DNA from: Micrococcales bacterium | GTDB lineage: Bacteria; Actinomycetota; Actinomycetes; Actinomycetales; Dermatophilaceae | DNA length: 12,332 nucleotides | Reading direction: 5' to 3' | Assembly: GCA_003157445.1 (NCBI GenBank) | Contig: PMJN01000217.1 | Span: 9,387-21,718 of the forward strand | Part shown: positions 1-6,937 of the stretch, piece by piece | Position numbering within the stretch: the first letter of the stretch is position 1 | Layout: every line of letters starts with the position of its first letter | Program-made: the position numbers and the translations under genes | Notes under the pieces: generated by a model | What the model saw: the letters and a program-made list of their open reading frames with translations, nothing else | Told to the model about the DNA's origin: nothing | Databases searched by the model: none

Positions 1-1586
1 CGGAGCTCGACGAAGTCGCCGATTCGCTCCGCTTCGATGCAGATGGGAGGTTCGCCGTACTTGAAGGCGTTTCCCAGGTAGTTGTCCAGGATACGGGTGA
101 GGTGCGCTGGATCGACGACCGCGACCAGCTCGCTCGGACAAGTCACGGAGACGGTGCCCAGTTCTTCGCGGTTTGCGTCCAGATAGCTGGCCAGTGCGGT
201 GGCGAGCCGGATGTGCTCGGGTTGGGTCTGTTCGGCTGCTCCTTCGACTTTGGCCGAGGTGAGCAGGTCATTGGTCAGACGCGACAGACGGTCCACCCCT
301 CGTTTGATGGCACCCAGGTATTTCAGGCGATCTTCGTCACTGAGCCTCGCCCAGTTGTCCGTGAGGATTGTGGCGAACCCACCAATGGTGACCAAGGGGG
401 AACGCAGGTCGTGGGAGGCGACCGCGACGAAGTCCCGCAACGAGTCGTTGGAGGTCTTGAGTGCATCACTGAGCCTCTGGGCTTCCTCTCGGGCCCGGAC
501 CAGGTCATCGACGTCCCGCAGGCCTGAGACGACGCCCGTGATGACACCTGCTTCATCCCGCACGGGCGTTGGAACCCCCGACATCCACCGGTATTGCCCG
601 GACTTGGTCCGGAAGCGCATCAGGAACACACCCGCGGGCGTGGCGACCTCATGCCCGAGGTACACAGCCTCTCGGGGGCCCGCCGTGGCGGCCGCGTCGT
701 CCGGATGGATCAGATCGAGCATGCTCTTGCCCATCAGGTCCTCCACAGCCCACCCCAACGAGCGAGTCAGTGACGGCGATACCCACGTGATCACTCGATC
801 CGGCGAGGTCATCACCACGAGGTCTGAGGCGTTCTCCGCCAGCAACCGGTACTGCCGACTGGCCTCGGCCAGTGCCTTCTCTTTGTGCACCTGCTCGGTC
901 AGATCGCGGGCGATCGTGGATGCTCCGACGATCGCACCGTCCACGTCGCGGATCGGTGAGACGGTGAGCGAGACCGGGATCACAGTTCCGTCCTTGCGGA
1001 CTCGTGTGGTCTCCAGGTGCTCGACGGGCTTGCCTGCCCTGACCTTTGCCTCGATGGCCTTGAGTTCGCCTGCCCCATCTTTGGGAATCAGGGCGCCGGC
1101 GGACTTGCCGATGATCTCTTGGCTGGAGTATCCCAGGATCTTCTCGGCGGCCGGGTTCCAGCTCGTGATGGCGTCGTCAAGGTCCCTGCCGATGATGGCG
1201 TCGCCTGAGTACTCGACAACGGCCGCCATGCGGTTGGCATACTTGGCTGCTTTCCTTCCGCGGTGAGCGGTCTCGGTGACCGCGACGCCCACCACTAGGA
1301 GAAGCAGGGTCGTTCTCACATCCGCGGCGGAGGCGATGGCTAAACTCTGGTACGGCTGGGTCAGGAAGAAGTCGAACCCCAGCACAGCTGACAGCGCTGC
1401 GAGCAAGCCGGCCAGCCGATCGCCGGCCGAGGCGATACCCACGACCACCAGGACCAGCAGCAACGCGGCGCTGGTGTTGGGGACATTGTTTCGGAAGGGG
1501 AACAGGATCAGGGCGGCGACCAAGGGAGCCACGAGCCCCGTTGCCAGTAACCGGTAGTGCCTGTTGAACCGATCCAGTACATTCAC
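1..1586 (-). CDS. Membrane PAS sensor histidine kinase, N-terminal part (C-terminus off the left edge)
   Basis: The reverse strand is open without a stop from 1647 to the window edge. Read from GTG at 1586 it gives 528 residues. Residues about 9-105 form four hydrophobic helices of the DUF4118 type seen in KdpD, including the motif GFDFFLTQPYQSLAIAS. PAS1 spans about 120-235 (VVEYSGDAIIGRDLDD, then SWNPAAEKILGYS) and PAS2 about 246-365 (YRLLAENASDLVVM). A HisKA domain follows, with H-box FVAVASHDLRSPLV and phospho-acceptor His392. The ATPase domain begins with an N-box around Asn506 (LDNYLGNAFKYG), and the G-boxes lie outside the window. Such proteins autophosphorylate and pass phosphate to a response regulator, none of which is visible here. 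It lacks the KdpD and Usp domains before the helices, so it is not KdpD. The start is uncertain: GTG at 1640 is the alternative, and neither has a well-placed Shine-Dalgarno. The signal is unknown. Confidence 0.93.
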   Translation of the reverse strand, partial: MNVLDRFNRHYRLLATGLVAPLVAALILFPFRNNVPNTSAALLLVLVVVGIASAGDRLAGLLAALSAVLGFDFFLTQPYQSLAIASAADVRTTLLLLVVGVAVTETAHRGRKAAKYANRMAAVVEYSGDAIIGRDLDDAITSWNPAAEKILGYSSQEIIGKSAGALIPKDGAGELKAIEAKVRAGKPVEHLETTRVRKDGTVIPVSLTVSPIRDVDGAIVGASTIARDLTEQVHKEKALAEASRQYRLLAENASDLVVMTSPDRVITWVSPSLTRSLGWAVEDLMGKSMLDLIHPDDAAATAGPREAVYLGHEVATPAGVFLMRFRTKSGQYRWMSGVPTPVRDEAGVITGVVSGLRDVDDLVRAREEAQRLSDALKTSNDSLRDFVAVASHDLRSPLVTIGGFATILTDNWARLSDEDRLKYLGAIKRGVDRLSRLTNDLLTSAKVEGAAEQTQPEHIRLATALASYLDANREELGTVSVTCPSELVAVVDPAHLTRILDNYLGNAFKYGEPPICIEAERIGDFVEL

Positions 1587-1594
1587 CCCATCGT

Positions 1595-1600
1595 TGTATA
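1595..1600 (-). promoter_or_regulatory. Possible -10 element of the histidine kinase gene
   Basis: The reverse strand reads TATACA at 1600-1595, only 8 nt before the GTG codon at 1586. A transcript starting the usual 6-8 nt after this box would begin at or within a few bases of the start codon. That fits a leaderless mRNA, common in Actinobacteria, and would explain the missing Shine-Dalgarno. There is no clear -35, and the box ends in A rather than the preferred T, so this is only a suggestion. Confidence 0.25.
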
Positions 1601-1648
1601 CCCCCCGATCCGGCGCGCGGAGCCAGCTTCCTTCGGGCACATCTTGTT

Positions 1649-1837
1649 ATGGGCTATGCGTTCCCGTATCAATTGGTCCTAACAGATGGCTCAGGCTCAG
1701 CTTACAAGTCGACCTTTCCGGAAATCCTGCTGCCAAATTGGGACCGCTCGTGGATGCACTTGGGCCACATTATGGCGCCCACGGTCGAGAAGGACGATGC
1801 TTTCCTCAGCAAGATGGGTAGGACAGGTCGATCGTAA
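1649..1837 (+). pseudogene. Possible C-terminal remnant of an unrecognised protein
   Basis: An open frame of 62 codons runs from ATG 1649 to TAA at 1835-1837 and stays open further upstream. From about codon 23 on, third positions are strongly G/C and the composition is balanced (for example FPEILLPNWDRSWMHLGHIM), unlike an accidental frame. The upstream half is richer in A and T. There is no Shine-Dalgarno before 1649, and the frame runs back into the histidine kinase promoter and start region. It is therefore more likely the surviving end of a longer gene than an intact small gene. Its TAA overlaps by one base the ATG of the next remnant (TAATG), an arrangement typical of translationally coupled genes. 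I recognise no family. Confidence 0.3.
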
Positions 1838-2095
1838 TGGCACGAAGGTGAGCACGGCTACTGTTCGCAGCTGCGGTCCTGGTGCTGCTCTTGCTGTTGG
1901 CCACAGGCGGCAGAGCCCGCGGCGTACTGGTAGCGGCGGCGGCCGATACCTACTGGCGGGTTCAGCGCTGTCGCCGACTACTCCAAGCGGCTGGGGGTGC
2001 GTTGGTGGATCAATCACCCTCACAACAGGCATGACCGTGAGTCTGGATGGCAACGGGGTGTTGTTGTCAAGGGCTGTCTGGGCATGGTGGCGTGA
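1837..2095 (+). pseudogene. Broken gene for a small exported or membrane-anchored protein
   Basis: The frame starting at ATG 1837 reads MARR, then TGA at 1849-1851, then ARLLFAAAVLVLLLLLATGG. If that TGA was once CGA (a single C-to-T change), the N-terminus becomes basic residues followed by a long hydrophobic run, a classic signal peptide or anchor. After a GCG-rich stretch near 1934-1945, coding character moves to another frame, with high third-position GC and balanced residues (TGGFSAVADYSKRLGVRWW). That frame ends at TGA 2093-2095. The second frame also has a TAG at 1931-1933, so the frame change lies just downstream of it. An AGGACAGG stretch lies before the ATG. I infer a degenerate gene with a nonsense mutation and a frameshift, and I cannot name the family. 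A chance hydrophobic frame remains possible. Confidence 0.4.
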
Positions 2096-2267
2096 CGCGC
2101 GGCGTGGTCGGTGTCTGGTCCCTTGTCGGGTGACTGTGGTGGCTTGTCTGCGGTGCAGGCTGATCACGTGGGCTTGGTAGCGGCTCAGAGAACAAGGTCG
2201 CACTCGCTCAGTGGCGGGGACCTGGGGTCTTGCTATCGAACGCAGTCAGGACAGGGCGGTGGGTCTT

Positions 2268-2339
2268 GGTCCGGTCGAGCCGGCTAGCGGAAGTGATATT
2301 GGTCCGGGTCCTCGCCACCGAGCGAGTCAGGTCCGGGTC
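2268..2339 (+). repeat. Three spaced copies of GGTCCGG(G)TC
   Basis: GGTCCGGTC lies at 2268-2276, GGTCCGGGTC at 2301-2310 and GGTCCGGGTC again at 2330-2339, with start-to-start spacings of 33 and 29 bases. GGGTCTTG also appears just outside on both sides (2261 and about 2340). There is no dyad symmetry that would make an obvious operator. In GC-rich DNA such words can recur by chance. Confidence 0.4.
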
Positions 2340-2508
2340 AGGGTCTTGCGTGTGCGGTGGCGGTTCGCCTTCCTGACCACCGATTGGAGGCACGATCTGT
2401 CCCTAGGACTCGAGGTCCAGGGGCGTTTGAGTGCTCATCCATCGGCGGCTACCAGGCACCGAGCCTGTCACGATGTCGGCCCGGTAACGCCCATTAGGAG
2501 CGGGCGTC

Positions 2509-2551
2509 AAGTGAGACACCGCCCATCTGACGACCTTGGAAGTGAGACGCC
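2509..2551 (+). repeat. Pair of direct repeats AAGTGAGACRCC, 31 bp apart
   Basis: AAGTGAGACACC begins at 2509 and AAGTGAGACGCC at 2540, so 11 of 12 bases match at a 31-base period, close to three helical turns. Multiple short repeats at such spacing occur at the ends of IS21-family elements, and also where regulators bind side by side. No transposase gene or matching opposite end is present in the window, so I give no assignment. Confidence 0.5.
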
Positions 2552-2679
2552 TCGACCGTGGACTCGACCTCTTGTCAATGTCTGAGGTCGCCTGGTCAAC
2601 GAGTAGGTACTGACTGCCTGGATCGCCCATTCGTGGCGTCTACGAGCTCCGACAAAGTTGGTCGAGGAGTTGGGCGACC

Positions 2680-2698
2680 GGTAGCTGACTGGTAGCTG
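2680..2698 (+). repeat. Short tandem repeat GGTAGCTG, 11-bp period
   Basis: GGTAGCTG occurs at 2680-2687 and 2691-2698, one helical turn apart, about 40-60 bases upstream of the proposed aspS -10 box. The position would suit an activator site, but no factor is identified. Confidence 0.4.
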
Positions 2699-2714
2699 GA
2701 GTGCCACGGACCGG

Positions 2715-2745
2715 TTCGGAGGGGGCGGGTATGTCTCCGTAGGAT
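2715..2745 (+). promoter_or_regulatory. Candidate aspS promoter
   Basis: TAGGAT at 2740-2745 matches the actinobacterial -10 consensus well. A poor -35 (TTCGGA, 2715-2720) lies 19 bases upstream. Transcription would start near 2752 and leave a leader of roughly 58 nt before the GTG start at 2810. The box overlaps the ATG at 2744, which argues against that ATG being the start of aspS. Confidence 0.5.
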
Positions 2746-2809
2746 GTGGGTGCTATCCCCGCAGATCCAGAGCGGAACCAGCCCCAACCAACGAACTGAG
2801 GACATCACC

Positions 2810-4588
2810 GTGCTTCGCACTCATGAGGCCGGCACCTTGCGCGCCGACCACATCTCGCAGACCGTCACCTTGACCGGGTGGGTTGCCCGTCGGCGCGATC
2901 ACGGTGGGGTGGCCTTCCTGGATTTGCGAGACGCGTCGGGGGTGGCCCAGGTGGTCGTTCGTGACGAGATCCTTGCCCAGGGCGGAGCCCACGACCTGCG
3001 CAACGAGTACTGCGTCAGGGTGACTGGCGAGGTTCGTGCGCGCCCAGAGGGCAACGCCAACAACGAACTGCCCACCGGCGAGATCGAACTGGTTGCCACC
3101 GTGCTCGAGGTCCTGAGCCCCGCGGCCCCGCTACCGTTCCAGATCGACGAGCGGGTCACCGTCGGCGAGGAGGCCCGGCTCAAGTATCGGTATCTCGACC
3201 TTCGCCGCCCGGGACCGGCTGCTGCCATTCGCTTGCGTAGCAAGGTGAACCAGGCCGCGCGGGCCGTTTTGGCCGAGCGTGACTTCGTGGAGATCGAGAC
3301 GCCGACTCTGACCCGTTCGACCCCGGAGGGAGCTCGCGACTTCTTGGTGCCCGCCCGTCTGCGGCCAGGTTCCTGGTATGCGCTTCCCCAGAGCCCGCAG
3401 CTTTTCAAACAGCTGCTCATGGTCGCGGGTATGGAGCGCTACTACCAGATTGCGCGCTGCTATCGCGACGAAGACTTCCGGGCGGATCGTCAGCCGGAGT
3501 TCACTCAGCTGGATATCGAGATGAGTTTCATAGACCAGGACGACATCATCGAACTCGGTGAGGCGATTCTGACCGCACTGTGGAAGCTCATCGGCCACGA
3601 GGTCACCTCTCCGATGCTGCGTATGACGTACGCAGACGCGATGGCCCGCTACGGCTCGGACAAGCCGGACCTGCGTTTCGGCCAAGAGCTCACCGACTGC
3701 ACTGAGTTCTTCGCGGACACCACCTTCCGGGTGTTCCAGGCGCAGTATGTCGGTGCCGTCGTGATGCCCGGGGGGGCGGCACAGCCACGCAAGCAGCTCG
3801 ATGCCTGGCAGGAGTTCGCCAAACAGCGCGGGGCCAAGGGCCTGGCGTACGTCCTGGTCGGTGACGATGGTGTTCTCGCCGGTCCGGTCGCCAAGAACCT
3901 GACCGAGGCCGAGCGTGAGGGGTTGGCCAAACACGTCGGTGCCAGCAATGGGGACTGCATCTTCTTCGCCGCCGGTGCGATCAAGTCCTCGCGTACCCTG
4001 CTGGGTGCGGCGCGCTCTGAGATCGGCAGGCGTTGCGAGCTGATCGACGAGTCGGCCTGGTCGTTCCTGTGGGTGCTGGACGCGCCACTGTTCGAGCCGA
4101 CCAGCGAAGCCGTGGCTTCCGGTGACGTGGCGGTCGGCTCTGGCGCCTGGACAGCTGTTCACCACGCGTTCACCTCGCCCAAGCCCGAGTTCCTTGACAC
4201 CTTTGACACCGACCCGGGCTCGGCCCTGGCCTACGCCTACGACATCGTGTGTAACGGGAACGAGATCGGTGGCGGCTCAATCCGTATTCACCGCAAGGAC
4301 ATTCAGGAGCGTGTCTTCGCTGTAATGGGCTTGTCCGAGGCCGAGGCCCAGGAGAAGTTCGGCTTCCTCCTGGATGCCTTCGCCTTCGGCGCCCCGCCCC
4401 ATGGCGGGATCGCCTTGGGCTGGGACCGGATCTGCTCACTACTGTCGGGAACCGACTCCATCCGCGACGTCATCGCGTTCCCGAAGTCCGGTGGCGGTTT
4501 CGACCCGTTGACCTCTGCGCCGGCTCCGATCACCGCAATCCAGCGCAAGGAGGCCGGCGTCGACGCCGAGCCGCAGGAACAGGGATAG
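2810..4588 (+). CDS. aspS: Aspartyl-tRNA synthetase, non-discriminating type predicted (EC 6.1.1.12 / 6.1.1.23)
   Basis: This is a class IIb synthetase that charges tRNA(Asp) with aspartate in the cytoplasm. The 592 residues match the bacterial family, which carries the GAD insertion domain. The N-terminal OB-fold anticodon-binding domain includes [20 protein letters not shown]. Motif 2 is at 217-231 ([15 protein letters not shown]), with the ATP-binding arginine at 219. Motif 3 is at 531-540 ([10 protein letters not shown], Arg540). The GTG at 2810 is preferred because GAGGA lies 7 nt before it and the protein then begins [11 protein letters not shown] like its relatives. An in-frame ATG at 2744 adds 22 unrelated residues and overlaps the promoter. 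His31 and Gly81 align with the pair (His31/Gly82 in Pseudomonas) that allows charging of tRNA(Asn) as well as tRNA(Asp). rarA follows after 10 nt. Confidence 0.97.
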   Translation: MLRTHEAGTLRADHISQTVTLTGWVARRRDHGGVAFLDLRDASGVAQVVVRDEILAQGGAHDLRNEYCVRVTGEVRARPEGNANNELPTGEIELVATVLEVLSPAAPLPFQIDERVTVGEEARLKYRYLDLRRPGPAAAIRLRSKVNQAARAVLAERDFVEIETPTLTRSTPEGARDFLVPARLRPGSWYALPQSPQLFKQLLMVAGMERYYQIARCYRDEDFRADRQPEFTQLDIEMSFIDQDDIIELGEAILTALWKLIGHEVTSPMLRMTYADAMARYGSDKPDLRFGQELTDCTEFFADTTFRVFQAQYVGAVVMPGGAAQPRKQLDAWQEFAKQRGAKGLAYVLVGDDGVLAGPVAKNLTEAEREGLAKHVGASNGDCIFFAAGAIKSSRTLLGAARSEIGRRCELIDESAWSFLWVLDAPLFEPTSEAVASGDVAVGSGAWTAVHHAFTSPKPEFLDTFDTDPGSALAYAYDIVCNGNEIGGGSIRIHRKDIQERVFAVMGLSEAEAQEKFGFLLDAFAFGAPPHGGIALGWDRICSLLSGTDSIRDVIAFPKSGGGFDPLTSAPAPITAIQRKEAGVDAEPQEQG

Positions 4589-4598
4589 CCTGCCGACT

Positions 4599-5996
4599 GT
4601 GACCACCGGCGCCGACGACGACCTCTTCGCCTCCTCGTCACGGGACGCGCTGGCCGGCCCCGATGCCAGCGCGGTCTCCATGCCGCCTCTTGCAGTCCGG
4701 ATGCGTCCGCGATCCTTGGACGAGGTCCGGGGGCAGAGCGATGTCCTGCGCCCGGGCAGCCCGTTGCGGCGTTTGATCGAGGGACATGCGGGCGCTGCCG
4801 GCGCTTTGTCAGCGATCATCTGGGGGCCGCCTGGCACCGGAAAGACGACCCTGGCGCATCTTGTGGCTAACACGGCCGGACGCCGGTTCGTGGAGCTGTC
4901 AGCAGTCACCGCGGGGGTCAAGGACGTCAGGGTTGTCATGGAGGCAGCCGCTCGCGAGCGGGACATGTACGACCGGCAGACGGTCCTGTTCCTGGACGAG
5001 ATCCACCGGTTCACCAAGGCACAGCAGGATGCCCTTCTGCCGGGTGTGGAGAACCGTCTGGTGGTGCTGGTCGCGGCGACCACCGAGAACCCGTCCTTCA
5101 GCGTCATCGCGCCACTGTTGTCCAGGTCCATGCTGATCACTTTGGGGTTGCTCTCCGACGATGAGCTCGGTGCTGTCCTGACCTCTGCCTTGACCGAGGA
5201 GCGCGGACTGGCAGGGGTCTTCAATCTCGAACCAGATGCGAGCCAACACGTCATACGGATGGCTGGCGGGGACGCACGTCGTGCCCTCACCTCCCTGGAA
5301 GCGGCAGCGGGGGTTGCGTTGGACGGCGAACCCGCAGGACGCGCCAATGAGCAGAAGATCCCGATCACTTTGGCCCAGGTCGAGCAGGCCGTTGCCCACG
5401 CCGCCGTGCGCTACGACCGTGCAGGCGACCAGCACTACGACGTCGCCAGTGCGCTGATCAAGTCGATGCGTGGCAGTGACGTCGACGCATCGCTGCACTA
5501 CCTGGCCCGGATGCTCGAGGCAGGGGAGGACCCGCGGTTCATCGCCCGGCGTATCGTCATCGCGGCCAGTGAGGACATCGGGATGGCCGACCCATCAGCA
5601 TTGCAGACGGCCGTCGCCGCCATGCATGCGGTGGCACAGATCGGAATGCCCGAGGCGCGCATCATCCTGGCGCAGGCCGTGGTGCACAACGCGATGGCAC
5701 CCAAGTCGAACGCGAGTTACCTGGGGATCAACGAGGCGATCTCAGACATCAGAGCGGGCAGGGGCGGCCCGGTGCCGGCCCACCTTCGGGGAAGTGGCTA
5801 CGCCGGAGCCACCAGGCTCGGACATGGCCAGGGGTACGCATACCCGCATGACGACCCCGCAGGAGTCGTCGCCCAGCAGTACCTTCCCGATGACCTATCG
5901 GCGGACACCGACTACTATCGGCCCACCGACCGGGGCTTCGAACAGACCATGTCCTTGCGGTGGGCACGGCTCAAAGAGCGAATCAGGGGCACCTGA
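4599..5996 (+). CDS. rarA: Replication-associated recombination protein A, AAA+ ATPase
   Basis: RarA (MgsA; relatives are yeast Mgs1 and human WRNIP1) is a clamp-loader-like AAA+ ATPase that acts with SSB at stalled replication forks. The 465 residues show Walker A GPPGTGKT at 76-83, Walker B with Asp133-Glu134 (LFLDEIHRF) and sensor 1 in AATTENPSF. The arginine-finger region follows, then the C-terminal tetramerisation domain with SAFIKS-like [22 protein letters not shown] and the [17 protein letters not shown] signature. The N-terminal DDLF is typical of actinobacterial RarA and supports the GTG start at 4599. The Shine-Dalgarno is weak: AGG-containing sequence lies in the end of aspS, about 13 nt upstream. 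It begins 10 nt after aspS and is probably cotranscribed with it. The family assignment is secure, and the physiological role in this host is inferred from relatives. Confidence 0.97.
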   Translation: MTTGADDDLFASSSRDALAGPDASAVSMPPLAVRMRPRSLDEVRGQSDVLRPGSPLRRLIEGHAGAAGALSAIIWGPPGTGKTTLAHLVANTAGRRFVELSAVTAGVKDVRVVMEAAARERDMYDRQTVLFLDEIHRFTKAQQDALLPGVENRLVVLVAATTENPSFSVIAPLLSRSMLITLGLLSDDELGAVLTSALTEERGLAGVFNLEPDASQHVIRMAGGDARRALTSLEAAAGVALDGEPAGRANEQKIPITLAQVEQAVAHAAVRYDRAGDQHYDVASALIKSMRGSDVDASLHYLARMLEAGEDPRFIARRIVIAASEDIGMADPSALQTAVAAMHAVAQIGMPEARIILAQAVVHNAMAPKSNASYLGINEAISDIRAGRGGPVPAHLRGSGYAGATRLGHGQGYAYPHDDPAGVVAQQYLPDDLSADTDYYRPTDRGFEQTMSLRWARLKERIRGT

Positions 5997-6052
5997 GTGC
6001 TCGAAAGCGCTGTGTACCAGCCGCACCCGTGCAGCACCTGGCGACGCCCGAT

Positions 6053-6084
6053 CCCCGCCGGACGTGCTGCCGGGGTAAGGTTTT
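6053..6084 (+). terminator. Weak terminator-like hairpin after rarA
   Basis: CCCCG at 6053-6057 pairs with CGGGG at 6071-6075. After one C-C mismatch, three more pairs (one of them G-T) close a 5-base loop. TTTT follows at 6081-6084, five bases beyond the stem. The T-run is short and displaced, so termination may be partial. It is the only plausible end for the aspS-rarA transcript in the 127-bp gap. Confidence 0.35.
6076..6081 (+). promoter_or_regulatory. Possible -10 box for the DUF948 gene
   Basis: TAAGGT at 6076-6081 fits the actinobacterial TANNNT pattern and would start RNA near 6088, giving a leader of about 36 nt that includes the GAGG ribosome binding site. No -35 is visible. It overlaps the 3' side of the possible terminator, so the two calls are in tension. 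Confidence 0.25.
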
Positions 6085-6123
6085 GGCTCCGGTCCTGATC
6101 AATATCTGTCGTGAGGTGAGCGC

Positions 6124-6525
6124 GTGAGCGTGGCTACTGTGTCCATCGGTGACATCGCCGGTGTGATTGCGGCTCTGGCGTTCGCCTACCTGGTGTTCCG
6201 CCTGGGCGGCCTCATCGGCAAGGCGGGCAAGGTTCTGGACGAGACCTCAATTGGCGTGCACGGACTCTCCGCACAGACCGTCCCGCTGCTCTCGGAGGTC
6301 ACCGACACCGTGGCCTCCACCAATGAGCAGATCGTTCGTCTGGATACCATAACCGCCAATGTCTCGTCGATGAGCACGAACCTCAACGCACTGACGGCGT
6401 TGTTCGCCGCGACGGTGGGCTCCCCTGTCGTCAAGGTGGCCGCCTTCACCTATGGCGTGCGTTCGGCGATGAATGGTGCCGGCGATCGCAAGGGCTCGAC
6501 CCACCGCCGCCGCAGGAGGGGATGA
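6124..6525 (+). CDS. DUF948 family membrane protein
   Basis: A protein of 133 residues with one N-terminal transmembrane helix (about 4-26: VSIGDIAGVIAALAFAYLVF) and then an amphipathic, probably coiled-coil stretch (about 30-95). This is rich in Thr, Ser, Val and Leu with few charges (VTDTVASTNEQIVRLDTITA), the usual DUF948 pattern. The tail ends in a strongly basic HRRRRRG. DUF948 proteins have no established biochemical function, and some resemble parts of methyl-accepting or general-stress proteins. GTG 6124 is chosen because GAGG (6113-6116) lies 7 nt upstream. The stop codon is 4 nt before the next gene, whose ribosome binding site is inside this gene, so the two are probably translated together. 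The pair sits just before alaS, as in many Actinobacteria. Confidence 0.85.
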   Translation: MSVATVSIGDIAGVIAALAFAYLVFRLGGLIGKAGKVLDETSIGVHGLSAQTVPLLSEVTDTVASTNEQIVRLDTITANVSSMSTNLNALTALFAATVGSPVVKVAAFTYGVRSAMNGAGDRKGSTHRRRRRG

Positions 6526-6529
6526 CGGG

Positions 6530-6835
6530 ATGCGTCGTTTGTTCTGGCTAGCTCTCGGAGCCACTGTTGGGGCACTGGTTGTCCGCAAGGTCACCAAAGC
6601 AGCCCAGGCCTACTCTCCGTCCGGTATGGCGCAGGGTCTGTCCGGCGGTCTGTCAGAACTGGGTGAGGGTCTGCGCGAGATGGCCGAGGCAGTGCGCGAG
6701 GGGATGGGTGAACGAGAAACCGAGCTTCGTTTAGCCCTCGGCATAGACACCGGTATGTTGCCGGACGGACGTGAGATGAGCCCCGATCAGGCCCGCGCTC
6801 TGATCGAGGACCCGACCTCGCCGCGACTCAAGTAG
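6530..6835 (+). CDS. Small membrane protein, DUF6167-like
   Basis: A protein of 101 residues. It opens MRRLFWLALGATVGALVV, a short hydrophobic helix with a basic start, either an anchor or an uncleaved signal. A Gly- and Glu-rich amphipathic segment (about 40-70: SELGEGLREMAEAVREGMGE) follows, then a tail ending in DPTSPRLK. AGGAGG at 6514-6519, 10 nt before ATG 6530, fixes the start. An in-frame ATG at 6473 would lie deep inside the DUF948 gene and encode a Pro/Ala-rich extension. The order DUF948 / this protein / alaS resembles the Streptomyces locus, where the equivalent is annotated from memory as DUF6167. Function is unknown. A membrane-associated partner of the DUF948 protein is a guess from adjacency. 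Confidence 0.8.
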   Translation: MRRLFWLALGATVGALVVRKVTKAAQAYSPSGMAQGLSGGLSELGEGLREMAEAVREGMGERETELRLALGIDTGMLPDGREMSPDQARALIEDPTSPRLK

Positions 6836-6896
6836 GACACCAGGCCGAGGACTGAAGCTGAGAACCCAAGCCGTCGCTCGTCCTCGTCAGATCCCA

Positions 6897-6936
6897 GCCG
6901 GAGGCGCCTTTGGGCGCTGCAGCCCGATTCTCCGGC
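6897..6936 (+). repeat. Nested inverted repeat upstream of alaS
   Basis: GCCGGAG (6897-6903) and CTCCGGC (6930-6936) are perfect 7-bp complements. Inside them GCGCC (6904-6908) can pair with GGCGC (6913-6917), and GGGC/GCCC (6912-6915/6922-6925) offers a competing stem. There is no T-run. It could end the DUF948 transcript without a U-tract, or be an operator, since it lies immediately before the proposed alaS -10 box. Confidence 0.5.
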
Positions 6937-6937
6937 A

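Larger units (their letters stand above)
2096..2739. other. Intergenic stretch without a recognisable gene
   Basis: No frame here combines a start, a ribosome binding site and coding-type composition. The longer open frames (2211-2585 plus, 2208-2393 minus) are rich in Arg, Pro, Ser and Thr, as expected by chance in GC-rich DNA. No tRNA arm (GTTCGANNC) was found on inspection. It contains the short direct repeats listed separately. It may be decayed coding sequence continuing from the remnants upstream. Confidence 0.6.

Noticed and set aside
199..1266. A 355-codon plus-strand open frame opposite the histidine kinase
   Set aside because: Its product is dominated by Ser, Arg, Ala and Thr with no domain, while the opposite strand encodes clear PAS and HisKA motifs over the same bases.
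1697..2203. A 168-codon minus-strand frame across the intergenic remnants
   Set aside because: Its Arg-, Pro- and Thr-rich composition without bias, signal or motif is explained by the absence of stops in GC-rich DNA.
2208..2585. Possible transposase or HNH remnant on either strand
   Set aside because: I looked for catalytic motifs of transposases and HNH nucleases and found none, and composition is that of random frames.
2744..2809. An upstream in-frame ATG for aspS
   Set aside because: It overlaps the TAGGAT box, has no Shine-Dalgarno, and the extra 22 residues do not resemble AspRS N-termini.
1587..2809. A tRNA gene, T-box or riboswitch before aspS
   Set aside because: No GTTCGANNC arm, acceptor-stem pairing or T-box specifier and antiterminator pattern was seen by eye in this stretch.
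3131..4165. A 344-codon minus-strand frame inside aspS
   Set aside because: It is a codon-bias shadow of aspS, with no ribosome binding site and no recognisable motif.
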